Below the pieces are notes generated by a model. It was not told where the DNA came from. It searched no databases and was given only the letters and a program-made list of their open reading frames with translations. From positions 1 to 5,067 of the forward strand of contig JBJFGR010000003.1 in the NCBI GenBank assembly GCA_051892875.1: a stretch of 5,067 bases of DNA, given 5' to 3'. This DNA is from JBJFGR01 sp051892875. Its GTDB lineage: Bacteria > Pseudomonadota > Gammaproteobacteria > Enterobacterales > Succinivibrionaceae. The translations under genes were made by a program, and so were the position numbers. Position 1 is the first letter of the stretch; each line of letters opens with the position of its first letter. Positions 1 to 5,067 of the stretch are shown here, one piece after another.

Positions 1-2
1 TT

Positions 3-1100
3 CCTCTTGAACGTGAAATTATCAAAAACTTTAATACTAAAGACATCATAGTATGTACCGACTGTGGTTTATCAGGAGAAAAAAATCGCAAATTCAACAA
101 TCTAGATGATGATAGCACTCTTGTAAAACTAGGTCTTAGTGGTAAACGTCGTTTTATCTGCACTCAGTCTGTTAAAAAGCTAAAAGAGTTCTTAAAAAAT
201 TGGGTAAAAGATAAAAAAGATTGGTCATATACTGAATATGATAAAGATGGTAAACCTCGAATTATTAAAGGTTTTAACCTTGAATCACTAGAAAATCCAG
301 AAATCTATGCCAAGCATTATAATACCGTATTCTTCAAAGAGCGCACAACACCTGAAAAAGGGCTTGATTCAAGACTTATTGCCACCTTTTCTCTAAAGTA
401 TAGAGACTATATGAAAGCCTTGCGTGAACGTAAAATTAAGCGTGCTAGCAAAATGATTGAGAATGGGTCTTATGCTAATGAAAGTGAACGCAGTCCTAGA
501 TCCCTTATCAAGAAGACATATACAACAAAACAGGGAGAAGAAGCTAACTGCAAGAAAGCAATTATTGATGAAGAGAAAATTAGTGCAGAAGAACAGTTTG
601 ATGGCTTATACGCTATGACTACCAATATATTCTGCGATGAAATGCCTGTTTCTCAGATAGCAGCAATTAGCTCAAGAAGATGGGAAATAGAAGAGTGTTT
701 CCGTATTATGAAGACAGAGCTAGATGCAAGACCTTTCTATCATATCTATCATAGCAAGGACCGAAGAATAATCAGTCACTTCCTAACATGTTTCATTGCT
801 TTATTACTCATCAGAGGTATCGAACAGAAACTAACAGAAGACGATGATAATGAGTTGCATTATCCAGAAGGGAAATACACCGTTAGTGATATCTTAAAAG
901 CACTAAGAACGCTTCAAGTTATCTCAGTAGGTGGAGGTGCTGGATATCAGCCAGATTACAATGACTCTGAACTTGTAACCGAATTGCTAAATCGCTTTGA
1001 ACTCAAGGAATTCAGTCGAATGGTAGTTATGAAAGACACTATGAAAAAAATTTTAAAAAAAATTAAGGATAGTCCGAAAATGATAAAAATCAAAAAATAG
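3..1100 (+). CDS. DDE transposase, IS1634 group of the IS4 superfamily (5'-truncated by window edge)
   Basis: This is the C-terminal 365 residues of a transposase that catalyses cut-and-paste movement of its element. The frame is open from position 3 without a stop, so the ATG at 411 is internal and the real start lies to the left. IS1634-type transposases usually have about 500-600 residues, so roughly a third is missing. Two of the three catalytic acidic residues are visible. The second Asp is in IVCTDCGLSG (residue 20 of the fragment, bases 60-62). The Glu is in RRWEIEECFRIMK (residue 230, bases 690-692), within R-x3-E-x6-K spacing typical of the IS4 'YREK' signature. The usual Tyr three residues before the Arg is Ser here. 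The block FDGLYAMTTN before it, and KTELDARPFYHIYHSKDRRI with the hydrophobic HFLTCFIALLLI after it, are characteristic of the group. No frameshift or internal stop is seen in this part, so the copy may be functional. The family is confident; the exact IS name is not. Confidence 0.9.
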   Translation, partial: PLEREIIKNFNTKDIIVCTDCGLSGEKNRKFNNLDDDSTLVKLGLSGKRRFICTQSVKKLKEFLKNWVKDKKDWSYTEYDKDGKPRIIKGFNLESLENPEIYAKHYNTVFFKERTTPEKGLDSRLIATFSLKYRDYMKALRERKIKRASKMIENGSYANESERSPRSLIKKTYTTKQGEEANCKKAIIDEEKISAEEQFDGLYAMTTNIFCDEMPVSQIAAISSRRWEIEECFRIMKTELDARPFYHIYHSKDRRIISHFLTCFIALLLIRGIEQKLTEDDDNELHYPEGKYTVSDILKALRTLQVISVGGGAGYQPDYNDSELVTELLNRFELKEFSRMVVMKDTMKKILKKIKDSPKMIKIKK

Positions 1101-1110
1101 CACTCAGAAC

Positions 1111-1139
1111 TGTCATCCCTATATTTTTAAGGGATGGCA
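1111..1139 (+). repeat. Hairpin just after the transposase stop
   Basis: TGTCATCCCT (1111-1120) and AGGGATGGCA (1130-1139) form a 10-bp stem, nine Watson-Crick pairs plus one G-U, around a 9-nt loop. On the + strand it is followed by A residues rather than U, and on the - strand its T-tract precedes the stem, so it is not a normal intrinsic terminator. It may be a subterminal structure of the insertion sequence or weaken read-through; this is inference. Confidence 0.5.
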
Positions 1140-1223
1140 AAAAAGTATGTTACGCAAACTGTCGAAGATCGGATTATAAAACCGTTTTCATAAAATGTTA
1201 AGATATTTTTTTTAAAATAATAA

Positions 1224-1251
1224 AAAAAGCTAGATCTCCAACTAGCTTTTT
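1224..1251 (-). terminator. Bidirectional intrinsic terminator
   Basis: AAAAAGCTAG (1224-1233) and CTAGCTTTTT (1242-1251) form a perfect 10-bp stem with an 8-nt loop. The T-tract on the - strand ends the symporter transcript, whose stop codon is about 35 bases upstream. The same structure has a T-tract on the + strand and can also stop transcripts leaving the insertion sequence. It is the clearest terminator in the window. Confidence 0.85.
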
Positions 1252-1285
1252 AAAATAATTATAGATTTTATAACCACATTTATTA

Positions 1286-2671
1286 TTAATTAAATTCTTC
1301 AGAACCTGGGAACTTATCCTTTAAGTGTTTTATATATATTTTTGTTTCTTCAATAATATCCTTTCGTAAAAAGAATAAAGCAATTAAGTTAGGAAAAGCC
1401 ATAAGACCATTCATAATATCTGATAAAACCCATACAAGATCTAATGTCATAAAAGCAGCAGATGCAACAATACATACATAAATAGCTCTATAAATATATA
1501 TTACTTTTGTTCCAAATAAGTAAACAACACTACTTTCTGCATAATAATTCCACCCAATAATAGTGGTAAATGCAAACATTAATAATCCAATATTAACAAT
1601 ATAGGTACCCCAGACTGTTCCAATTGATTGAGTAAAGGCTAATGTTGTTATCCTTGCCCCATTTACACCATCTATGTTCCATGTATTAGTTAACACTATT
1701 GCCAACCCTGTCAACATACATATTAATATAGTATCAAAAAATGTACCAGTCATATTTACCAAGCCTTGTTCTGCTGCATACTTAGTCTTAGCTGTTGCTG
1801 CTGCAATAGGTGCTGAACCTAAACCTGCTTCGTTTGAAAACATTCCACGAGCTACGCCATAACGCATCGCAACTAATATCCCCATCCCCGTTGCTGCTCC
1901 AATACCTGCATCAAAATTAAATGCACTTTTTATAATTGTTGCAACCGCATTTGGCAATTCTTCTATATTTAAAAACAATATAAAAATACAACCTACAATA
2001 TAAAACAAAGCCATTATTGGTACTAATTTTGTACAAATTTTTGAAATACTCTTTAATCCACCAAACGTTACTAACCCTACAAGAACTGAGATAATTACAC
2101 ATGATTCAATTGGCTTCATATCAAACATTATTTTATTTGCTTCAACCATAGAGTTAACTTGACAATAAGTACCAACTCCAAAACATCCAGCACCAATAGC
2201 AAATACAGCAAATAAGGTTGCTAAAAGTTTTGAGTGCATCCCATTCTTTATGTAATACATAGGACCACCGCAATATCTTCCTTTTGAATCGATTTCTCTG
2301 TACTTTATGGCTAATAAACATTCAGAGTATTTTGTAGCCATACCAAAGAAAGCAGCCACAAACATCCAAAATAAAGCGCCAGGTCCACCCATATGAACCG
2401 CTGTTGCCACCCCAACAATATTACCTGTACCAATTGTACTAGCTAAAGCTGTACACAAAGCCGCAAAACTTGATATATCACCACGTTTATCAGAAGAATC
2501 AACATGAGGTGTAAAAACAAGTTTTATAGCCTTGAATAAATGAGTTACCTGAATAAAACGTAAAGATAATGTTAACATTACCCCTACGCACATTAACATT
2601 ATTAATAAGGGAGCTCCCCATATTATTTCATCTATTGTATTAAACAATGAACTTAAAAATTCCATAATCAC
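1286..2671 (-). CDS. Sodium:alanine/glycine symporter, AGCS family
   Basis: This is an inner-membrane secondary transporter expected to import alanine or glycine together with Na+ (or H+). At 461 residues it has the normal family length. Family hallmarks in order are: DEIIWGAPLLIML near the N-terminus (14-26); FAALCTALASTIGTGNIVGVATA (69-91); the signature GGPGALFWMFVAAFFG (95-110), where the second Trp of the usual FWMW is Phe; KYREIDSKGRYCGGPMYYI (123-141); RGMFSNEAGLGSAPIAAA (275-292), the most diagnostic block; and GWNYYAES (373-380). About ten or eleven hydrophobic segments are visible, ending in a short charged tail. The annotated start is GTG at 2671, but an in-frame ATG two codons later (2665) is as good; neither has a strong Shine-Dalgarno sequence (only GGT and GTGAT just upstream). 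The gene seems to stand alone, with its own terminator and a candidate promoter. Whether the substrate is alanine, glycine or another small amino acid such as glutamine cannot be read from the sequence. Confidence 0.95.
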   Translation of the reverse strand: MIMEFLSSLFNTIDEIIWGAPLLIMLMCVGVMLTLSLRFIQVTHLFKAIKLVFTPHVDSSDKRGDISSFAALCTALASTIGTGNIVGVATAVHMGGPGALFWMFVAAFFGMATKYSECLLAIKYREIDSKGRYCGGPMYYIKNGMHSKLLATLFAVFAIGAGCFGVGTYCQVNSMVEANKIMFDMKPIESCVIISVLVGLVTFGGLKSISKICTKLVPIMALFYIVGCIFILFLNIEELPNAVATIIKSAFNFDAGIGAATGMGILVAMRYGVARGMFSNEAGLGSAPIAAATAKTKYAAEQGLVNMTGTFFDTILICMLTGLAIVLTNTWNIDGVNGARITTLAFTQSIGTVWGTYIVNIGLLMFAFTTIIGWNYYAESSVVYLFGTKVIYIYRAIYVCIVASAAFMTLDLVWVLSDIMNGLMAFPNLIALFFLRKDIIEETKIYIKHLKDKFPGSEEFN

Positions 2672-2735
2672 TAACCGATTTTATTTAAAATATAGTTATA
2701 AATACATAAAACAGATTCATTAAAATCTAGTGCGT

Positions 2736-2765
2736 ATTATATAGTAAAAGTTATTCTTTTCATAA
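2736..2765 (-). promoter_or_regulatory. Candidate sigma-70-type promoter for the AGCS symporter
   Basis: Read on the - strand, a perfect TATAAT lies at 2741-2736, about 65 bases before the symporter start. Eighteen bases upstream is TTATGA (2765-2760), only a weak match to TTGACA. In such AT-rich DNA a TATAAT alone is weak evidence; position and strand make it the best candidate for this gene. Confidence 0.35.
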
Positions 2766-2815
2766 TCATTGAACTGAATTTTTAAGTCATAATTTTAGTG
2801 ATTAGATTAGAATCT

Positions 2816-3079
2816 CTATATCTTGGCAGTTCTCAATTTATAGCACTTTGGATTTATTTTGGTCTTTATTGTTATAAAACAATGCTTGATAAATTTTTCT
2901 TGGTTTATAATGCTAAATAATCTAAATAACTCTTGTATCATTGTCGAAGTAAAAATCATCAATAATATTTGAATTTTTTTACTATATTCATTTATACTTA
3001 AAGAAATAAATTTATAAATTCGATGATTAAAATTAATAAAAACATTATTTAATAAATACAGTTTTAATATTTTATTCAA
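2816..3079 (-). CDS. Doubtful 87-codon ORF, no recognised family
   Basis: This open frame could encode 87 residues rich in Ile, Lys, Asn and Phe. The start would be TTG at 3079 with no Shine-Dalgarno sequence, and the first half has the composition expected of random translated AT-rich DNA. The second half, from an internal ATG at 2941 (MIQELFRLFSIINQEK onwards to CYKLRTAKI), looks somewhat more protein-like and its DNA is slightly less AT-rich. I do not recognise it; it could be a decayed gene remnant or chance. It lies between flagellin and symporter on the same strand. I would not rely on it as a gene. Confidence 0.15.
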   Translation of the reverse strand: MNKILKLYLLNNVFINFNHRIYKFISLSINEYSKKIQILLMIFTSTMIQELFRLFSIINQEKFIKHCFITIKTKINPKCYKLRTAKI

Positions 3080-3131
3080 GAATGAATATTCTCATTGTAA
3101 CTAATCTCATTTCACTTTGATATACAATTTT

Positions 3132-4265
3132 CTACATACCTTTTAGTAATGATAAAGCTAATTCAGGTATGTTATTTGCTTGGGCCAATACTGTTTGAGA
3201 TGCTTGAACAATAATATTATCTTTTATCATTTGCGATGTTACCTCTGCATAATCAGTATCTCTTATCTGAGACCTTGCAGAGCTAACATTCTCTATAATA
3301 TTTTTCTCATTCCGAATTGCTGATTCTAATCTATTTTGAACCGCTCCAAACTCTGCTCTCTTTCCATCAATTGTTTGAATATATCCATCAATATATTTTA
3401 AAACATTTTGAGCTGCTTCAGATGTGGATACATCTAAAGAAACTAAACCATCACTACCAATTGTATAACCAGTAGTATGATTTTCATATGGCTCATCCAT
3501 ATCAATAATTCTTGTTTTTAAAGTATTGGGTTCACCCGATGTCAGGTATAAACCATTTAAGTCAAATCCTAAATAAGCATTCGCTGAAAAAACACCTTTA
3601 CATCCAGCATCACAAAACACCTTATCAGTATGAAGACCAAATACAACATCAATAGTTTGATTGGCATCTGCCCCAACTTGATATGAAAAACTCTTTGATG
3701 TATGGTTAACATCTCGACAGCTTACGTCAGGATTTGGATGTTGTTTACTTATAGGTTTTAAAGTTTTAAAAGAATCTTTTATTGTAGAGCCTGTTATAGG
3801 ATCTTTGTATGCTGAACCTTCTTTATTATATTTATAAGCTTGTTCACCATCAAAAATCTTAGCACCTGCGTATGTTGTATCTTTTGCTATCCTATTAATT
3901 TCTAATGATAATTGACTTACTTCTTGCTGCAATGAGATTCTATCATCTTTTGAATTAACTCCATTTGCTGACTGTACAGCCAAAACTCGAATACGTTGCA
4001 AACAATTTGTCGTTTCATCTAAAGCACCTTCAGCCGTTTGTAACATAGAAATAGCATCTTGTGCATTTTTACAACCTTGATTTAAACCATTAATTTGAGA
4101 AGTCATTCTATCTGATATTTGCAAACCAGCTGCGTCATCTTTAGCACTATTAATGCGATAACCTGACGATAAACGTTGATAATCAACATCAAGTTTTCTG
4201 GTTGTATTAGCTAGACTATTTATCGATTTTAACGATGATATATTCGTATGTATAAACAACGACAT
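3132..4265 (-). CDS. Flagellin (flagellar filament protein)
   Basis: This is the structural subunit exported through the flagellar type III apparatus and polymerised into the filament. The 377-residue protein is complete. The conserved N-terminal D0/D1 region (1 to about 140) includes NTTRKLDVDYQRLSSGYRIN-type sequence, AKDDAAGLQIS (41-51), SQINGLNQG (56-64) and LQRIRVLAVQSANG (89-102). A variable central region (about 141-290) contains the flagellin-typical YQVGADANQTIDV (195-207). The conserved C-terminal D1/D0 region follows, with GAVQNRLESAI (307-317), ARSQIRDTDYAEVT (330-343) and the end QASQTVLAQANNIPELALSLLKGM (354-377). ATG at 4265 is the only sensible start: it gives the standard N-terminus and has ACGGAA 8 bases upstream. 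Unusually it contains five cysteines (C65, C88, C183, C218, C222); most flagellins have none. No flagellar chaperone, cap or assembly gene lies in the window. The sequence type is closest to gammaproteobacterial polar flagellins (fla/fliC-like); no paralogue letter can be given. Confidence 0.97.
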   Translation of the reverse strand: MSLFIHTNISSLKSINSLANTTRKLDVDYQRLSSGYRINSAKDDAAGLQISDRMTSQINGLNQGCKNAQDAISMLQTAEGALDETTNCLQRIRVLAVQSANGVNSKDDRISLQQEVSQLSLEINRIAKDTTYAGAKIFDGEQAYKYNKEGSAYKDPITGSTIKDSFKTLKPISKQHPNPDVSCRDVNHTSKSFSYQVGADANQTIDVVFGLHTDKVFCDAGCKGVFSANAYLGFDLNGLYLTSGEPNTLKTRIIDMDEPYENHTTGYTIGSDGLVSLDVSTSEAAQNVLKYIDGYIQTIDGKRAEFGAVQNRLESAIRNEKNIIENVSSARSQIRDTDYAEVTSQMIKDNIIVQASQTVLAQANNIPELALSLLKGM

Positions 4266-4292
4266 GTCATAATTCCGTCACATAAAAAACAT

Positions 4293-4320
4293 ATTATGCT
4301 AGATGAAAAATTTATGCCAA
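4293..4320 (-). promoter_or_regulatory. Flagellin promoter: sigma-70-like, overlapping a degenerate sigma-54-like site
   Basis: On the - strand, TTGGCA (4320-4315) and CATAAT (4298-4293) are separated by 16 bases; each matches the sigma-70 consensus at five of six positions and would give a short leader before the ATG at 4265. The same DNA also reads as a sigma-54-like element: TGGCA starting at 4319, then TTTCA ending at 4304, with correct spacing between the -24 GG and the -12 position. The -12 dinucleotide is TC instead of the strongly conserved GC. A flagellar sigma-28 site (TAAA, 15 bases, GCCGATAA) was looked for and not found. Which sigma factor is used cannot be settled from sequence alone. 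Confidence 0.5.
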
Positions 4321-4333
4321 ATTGAATATAAAA

Positions 4334-4352
4334 GAAGCTTCTAATATATTAG
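4334..4352. repeat. Two abutting perfect palindromes upstream of the flagellin promoter
   Basis: GAAGCTTC (4334-4341) shares one base with CTAATATATTAG (4341-4352). Both are perfect palindromes and lie 14 to 32 bases upstream of the flagellin promoter-like element. They could be an activator or repressor site. AT-rich palindromes of this length also arise by chance, so regulatory function is inference only. Confidence 0.3.
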
Positions 4353-4444
4353 TAGACACCAATACACAAGAAACAACAAGAGTTCACTGTGCTTAATTCT
4401 CTATTTTTACCCTAACTATTACACGAAGAGCCTATTAATTATTT

Positions 4445-4633
4445 TTATATAACACATTTACCATCACATATTAAACAACGATTACATCCTTGTTTATTAA
4501 ACGGACTTTGCCTAATATCTTCACCTTCCTTTATTCTATCTTTAATTTTTTTACGAATTTCTCTTCTTTCTTCATTTAAAGATTCAGGTTGTCTAAAAGC
4601 ACTATTAGCTTTTCTAGGTTTACGAATAACCAT
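4445..4633 (-). CDS. Small basic protein with C-terminal CxxCxxCxxxC cluster, function unknown
   Basis: This 62-residue protein has no family that I recognise. It is strongly basic (17 Lys/Arg against 9 Asp/Glu). Residues 17-43 (ESLNEERREIRKKIKDRIKE onwards) should form a long charged helix. The C-terminus carries four cysteines, C50, C53, C56 and C60, in GCNRCLICDGKC. That spacing, C-x2-C-x2-C-x3-C, is the one seen in 4Fe-4S ferredoxin motifs, though four close cysteines in so short a protein could equally bind zinc. No signal peptide or membrane segment is visible, so it is probably cytoplasmic. Translation is well supported: the ATG at 4633 is preceded by AGGAG (4644-4640) at 6 bases. It is on the flagellin strand, 179 bases upstream of it; a promoter-like element in the gap suggests separate transcription, but no terminator separates them. 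Not a shadow of any other gene. Confidence 0.7.
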   Translation of the reverse strand: MVIRKPRKANSAFRQPESLNEERREIRKKIKDRIKEGEDIRQSPFNKQGCNRCLICDGKCVI

Positions 4634-4639
4634 AACAAA

Positions 4640-4644
4640 CTCCT
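4640..4644 (-). promoter_or_regulatory. Strong Shine-Dalgarno sequence of the cysteine-cluster protein
   Basis: AGGAG on the - strand, within TAGGAGTTTGTT, is 6 bases before the ATG at 4633. It is the main reason to accept the 62-codon frame as a real gene and fixes its start. Confidence 0.75.
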
Positions 4645-4663
4645 ACATATATAAACAACTTAT

Positions 4664-4680
4664 AATCTATATAATAGATT
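4664..4680. repeat. Inverted repeat upstream of the cysteine-cluster gene
   Basis: AATCTAT (4664-4670) and ATAGATT (4674-4680) form a perfect 7-bp dyad with a 3-base centre, about 30 bases before the ATG at 4633. It lies where an operator would sit, and on the - strand overlaps TTAACA (4685-4680) and TATAAG (4664-4659), a weak promoter pair with a short 15-base spacer. Operator function is inferred from position only. Confidence 0.4.
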
Positions 4681-4713
4681 GTTAACATAAAAAACTTCTA
4701 TAAACTTAATAAA

Positions 4714-4719
4714 ATTATA
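4714..4719 (-). promoter_or_regulatory. Candidate -10 element for the cysteine-cluster gene
   Basis: A perfect TATAAT occurs on the - strand at 4719-4714, about 80 bases before the ATG at 4633, with only a poor -35 match (GTGTCA at 16 bases). If used, the dyad at 4664-4680 would lie in the leader RNA. Low confidence because similar hexamers are common in this AT-rich stretch. Confidence 0.25.
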
Positions 4720-4798
4720 TAGAATCTTCTAATTTTGACACCTTTTTTATTAGGATTATAAACCAAAACAATAGTTTGCATAGAATACTTTTATGCAA
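4715..4798 (-). CDS. Speculative 27-codon micro-ORF with TTG start and strong ribosome binding site
   Basis: On the - strand AGGGAGGA (4813-4806), the best Shine-Dalgarno match in the window, is 7 bases before a TTG at 4798. The frame then runs for 27 codons to TAA at 4717-4715. The product would be a short basic peptide with a hydrophobic core, LLFWFIILI (residues 9-17), flanked by lysines, as in small membrane peptides. Against it: there is no ATG or GTG, the region is very AT-rich, and hydrophobic peptides are common in translated AT-rich DNA. No similarity is recognised. Confidence 0.2.
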   Translation of the reverse strand: MHKSILCKLLFWFIILIKKVSKLEDSI

Positions 4799-4801
4799 CT
4801 A
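4772..4801. repeat. Hairpin-forming inverted repeat
   Basis: TAGTTTGCATA (4772-4782) pairs with TATGCAACTA (4792-4801): ten base pairs with one bulged T and a 9-base loop. No T-tract follows on either strand, so it is not a terminator. On the - strand it covers the TTG of the speculative micro-ORF, so it could hide that start or be an independent protein-binding site. Confidence 0.4.
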
Positions 4802-5067
4802 AAAATCCTCCCTACTTAAGAATAGCAAAAAAACAACTAATAATAAAAAAGTAGAATAATTTGAATATTTTTTTTTGCTCAGTTTGATGTTTAATAACTT
4901 CATGTATTTTGTTTTGATTTATATTTTACATCTTATTTTATACCACAAAACACAATTAAAGCTTTATTTTTAAGCTTTTTCATCAAATATACTCATTCTT
5001 AAAATTTTATTCTTAAAACTTTCTTTTTTAAAATCAAAAAAGTTTTTAAAAAGTACTTAAGATCACA

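Larger units (their letters stand above)
1..1175 (+). mobile_element. 3' part of an IS1634-type insertion sequence (left part outside window)
   Basis: This is the distal part of an insertion sequence: the open reading frame of a DDE transposase runs in from the left edge and ends at 1100, followed by about 75 bases of element-like non-coding sequence. That tail holds a hairpin (1111-1139) and the more GC-rich stretch TACGCAAACTGTCGAAGATC (1151-1170), after which the sequence changes abruptly to very AT-rich DNA. I place the right end near 1170-1185 because of this change. It is an estimate: the left end is outside the window, so neither the terminal inverted repeats nor a target-site duplication can be matched. 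The element lies tail-to-tail with the symporter gene and does not interrupt it. Confidence 0.6.
2672..3131. other. AT-rich intergenic region between symporter and flagellin
   Basis: This 460-base stretch holds the candidate symporter promoter and one doubtful ORF on the - strand. I find no convincing intrinsic terminator directly after the flagellin stop. A weak stem, AGAAT-ATTC-ATTCT on the - strand around 3079-3092, has no T-tract after it. No RNA gene or repeat array is visible. Confidence 0.5.
4634..5067. other. AT-rich region without a convincing gene
   Basis: This right-hand 430 bases is very AT-rich and has no ORF of convincing length on either strand. It holds the upstream region of the cysteine-cluster gene, the inverted repeats at 4664-4680 and 4772-4801, the speculative micro-ORF, an imperfect dyad at 4885-4902 (TGATGTT, 4 bases, AACTTCA, one mismatch) and a short direct repeat, ATTCTTAAAA at 4995-5004 and again at 5009-5018. 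No tRNA, rRNA, CRISPR array or known riboswitch is seen. It may be the intergenic space before a gene lying beyond the right edge. Confidence 0.5.

Noticed and set aside
411..1100. ATG at 411 as the start of a 229-residue protein
   Set aside because: The same frame is open to the left edge and its upstream residues include the second catalytic Asp, so 411 is an internal methionine.
1111..1139. Hairpin after the transposase as an intrinsic terminator
   Set aside because: No T-tract follows the stem on either strand; the real terminator is at 1224-1251.
1674..1862. 62-codon open frame on the + strand
   Set aside because: It lies antisense inside the well-supported AGCS symporter and shows no protein features of its own.
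1917..2102. 61-codon open frame on the - strand in another frame
   Set aside because: It overlaps the symporter coding sequence out of frame and has no recognisable motif or ribosome binding site; a shadow of the real gene.
4958..4980. AAAGCTT / AAGCTTT stem followed by T residues as a + strand terminator
   Set aside because: The stem has only two G-C pairs and 7 bp, and there is no + strand gene upstream of it.
4995..5018. Two copies of ATTCTTAAAA as a possible repeat array
   Set aside because: Only two copies with a 14-base period in a highly AT-rich stretch; not an array, CRISPR or iteron set.

Overview
The window is a short, AT-rich piece of bacterial chromosome with three clearly recognisable genes and a few smaller candidates. 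The best clue to the host is the flagellin. Its N-terminus (RINSAKDDAAGLQIS, SQINGLNQG) and its C-terminal ending (ALSLL plus a short tail) resemble polar-flagellum flagellins of Gammaproteobacteria of the Vibrio/Aeromonas type. The low GC and the company of an IS1634-type transposase and an AGCS amino-acid carrier would fit an AT-rich, possibly anaerobic, gut-associated gammaproteobacterium such as a member of the Succinivibrionaceae. The class is a reasonable inference; the family is a guess.

Layout. Positions 1 to about 1175 hold the 3' part of an insertion sequence on the + strand: the C-terminal 365 residues of a DDE transposase (IS1634 group of the IS4 superfamily), with the start beyond the left edge, followed by a hairpin and the presumed right end of the element. 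A symmetrical terminator at 1224-1251 separates it from the next gene and can serve both strands. From there everything recognisable is on the - strand. Positions 1286-2671 encode an intact sodium:alanine/glycine symporter (AGCS family). Positions 2672-3131 are AT-rich and hold a candidate promoter for the symporter and one doubtful 87-codon ORF. Positions 3132-4265 encode a complete 377-residue flagellin, with a promoter-like sequence directly upstream. Positions 4445-4633 encode a 62-residue basic protein of unknown function that ends in a four-cysteine cluster and has a strong ribosome binding site. The right end, from 4634 on, is a very AT-rich non-coding region with several dyads and one very speculative TTG-start micro-ORF.

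The genes do not form an obvious pathway. The flagellin supplies the flagellar filament, the symporter imports small amino acids, and the transposase is a mobile element. Each seems to be a separate transcription unit. No flagellar assembly, chaperone or regulator gene is visible, so this looks like a flagellin locus away from, or at the edge of, the main flagellar cluster. I see no evidence of a new multi-gene system. The points most worth a second look are the five cysteines in the flagellin and the small cysteine-cluster protein encoded just upstream of it.
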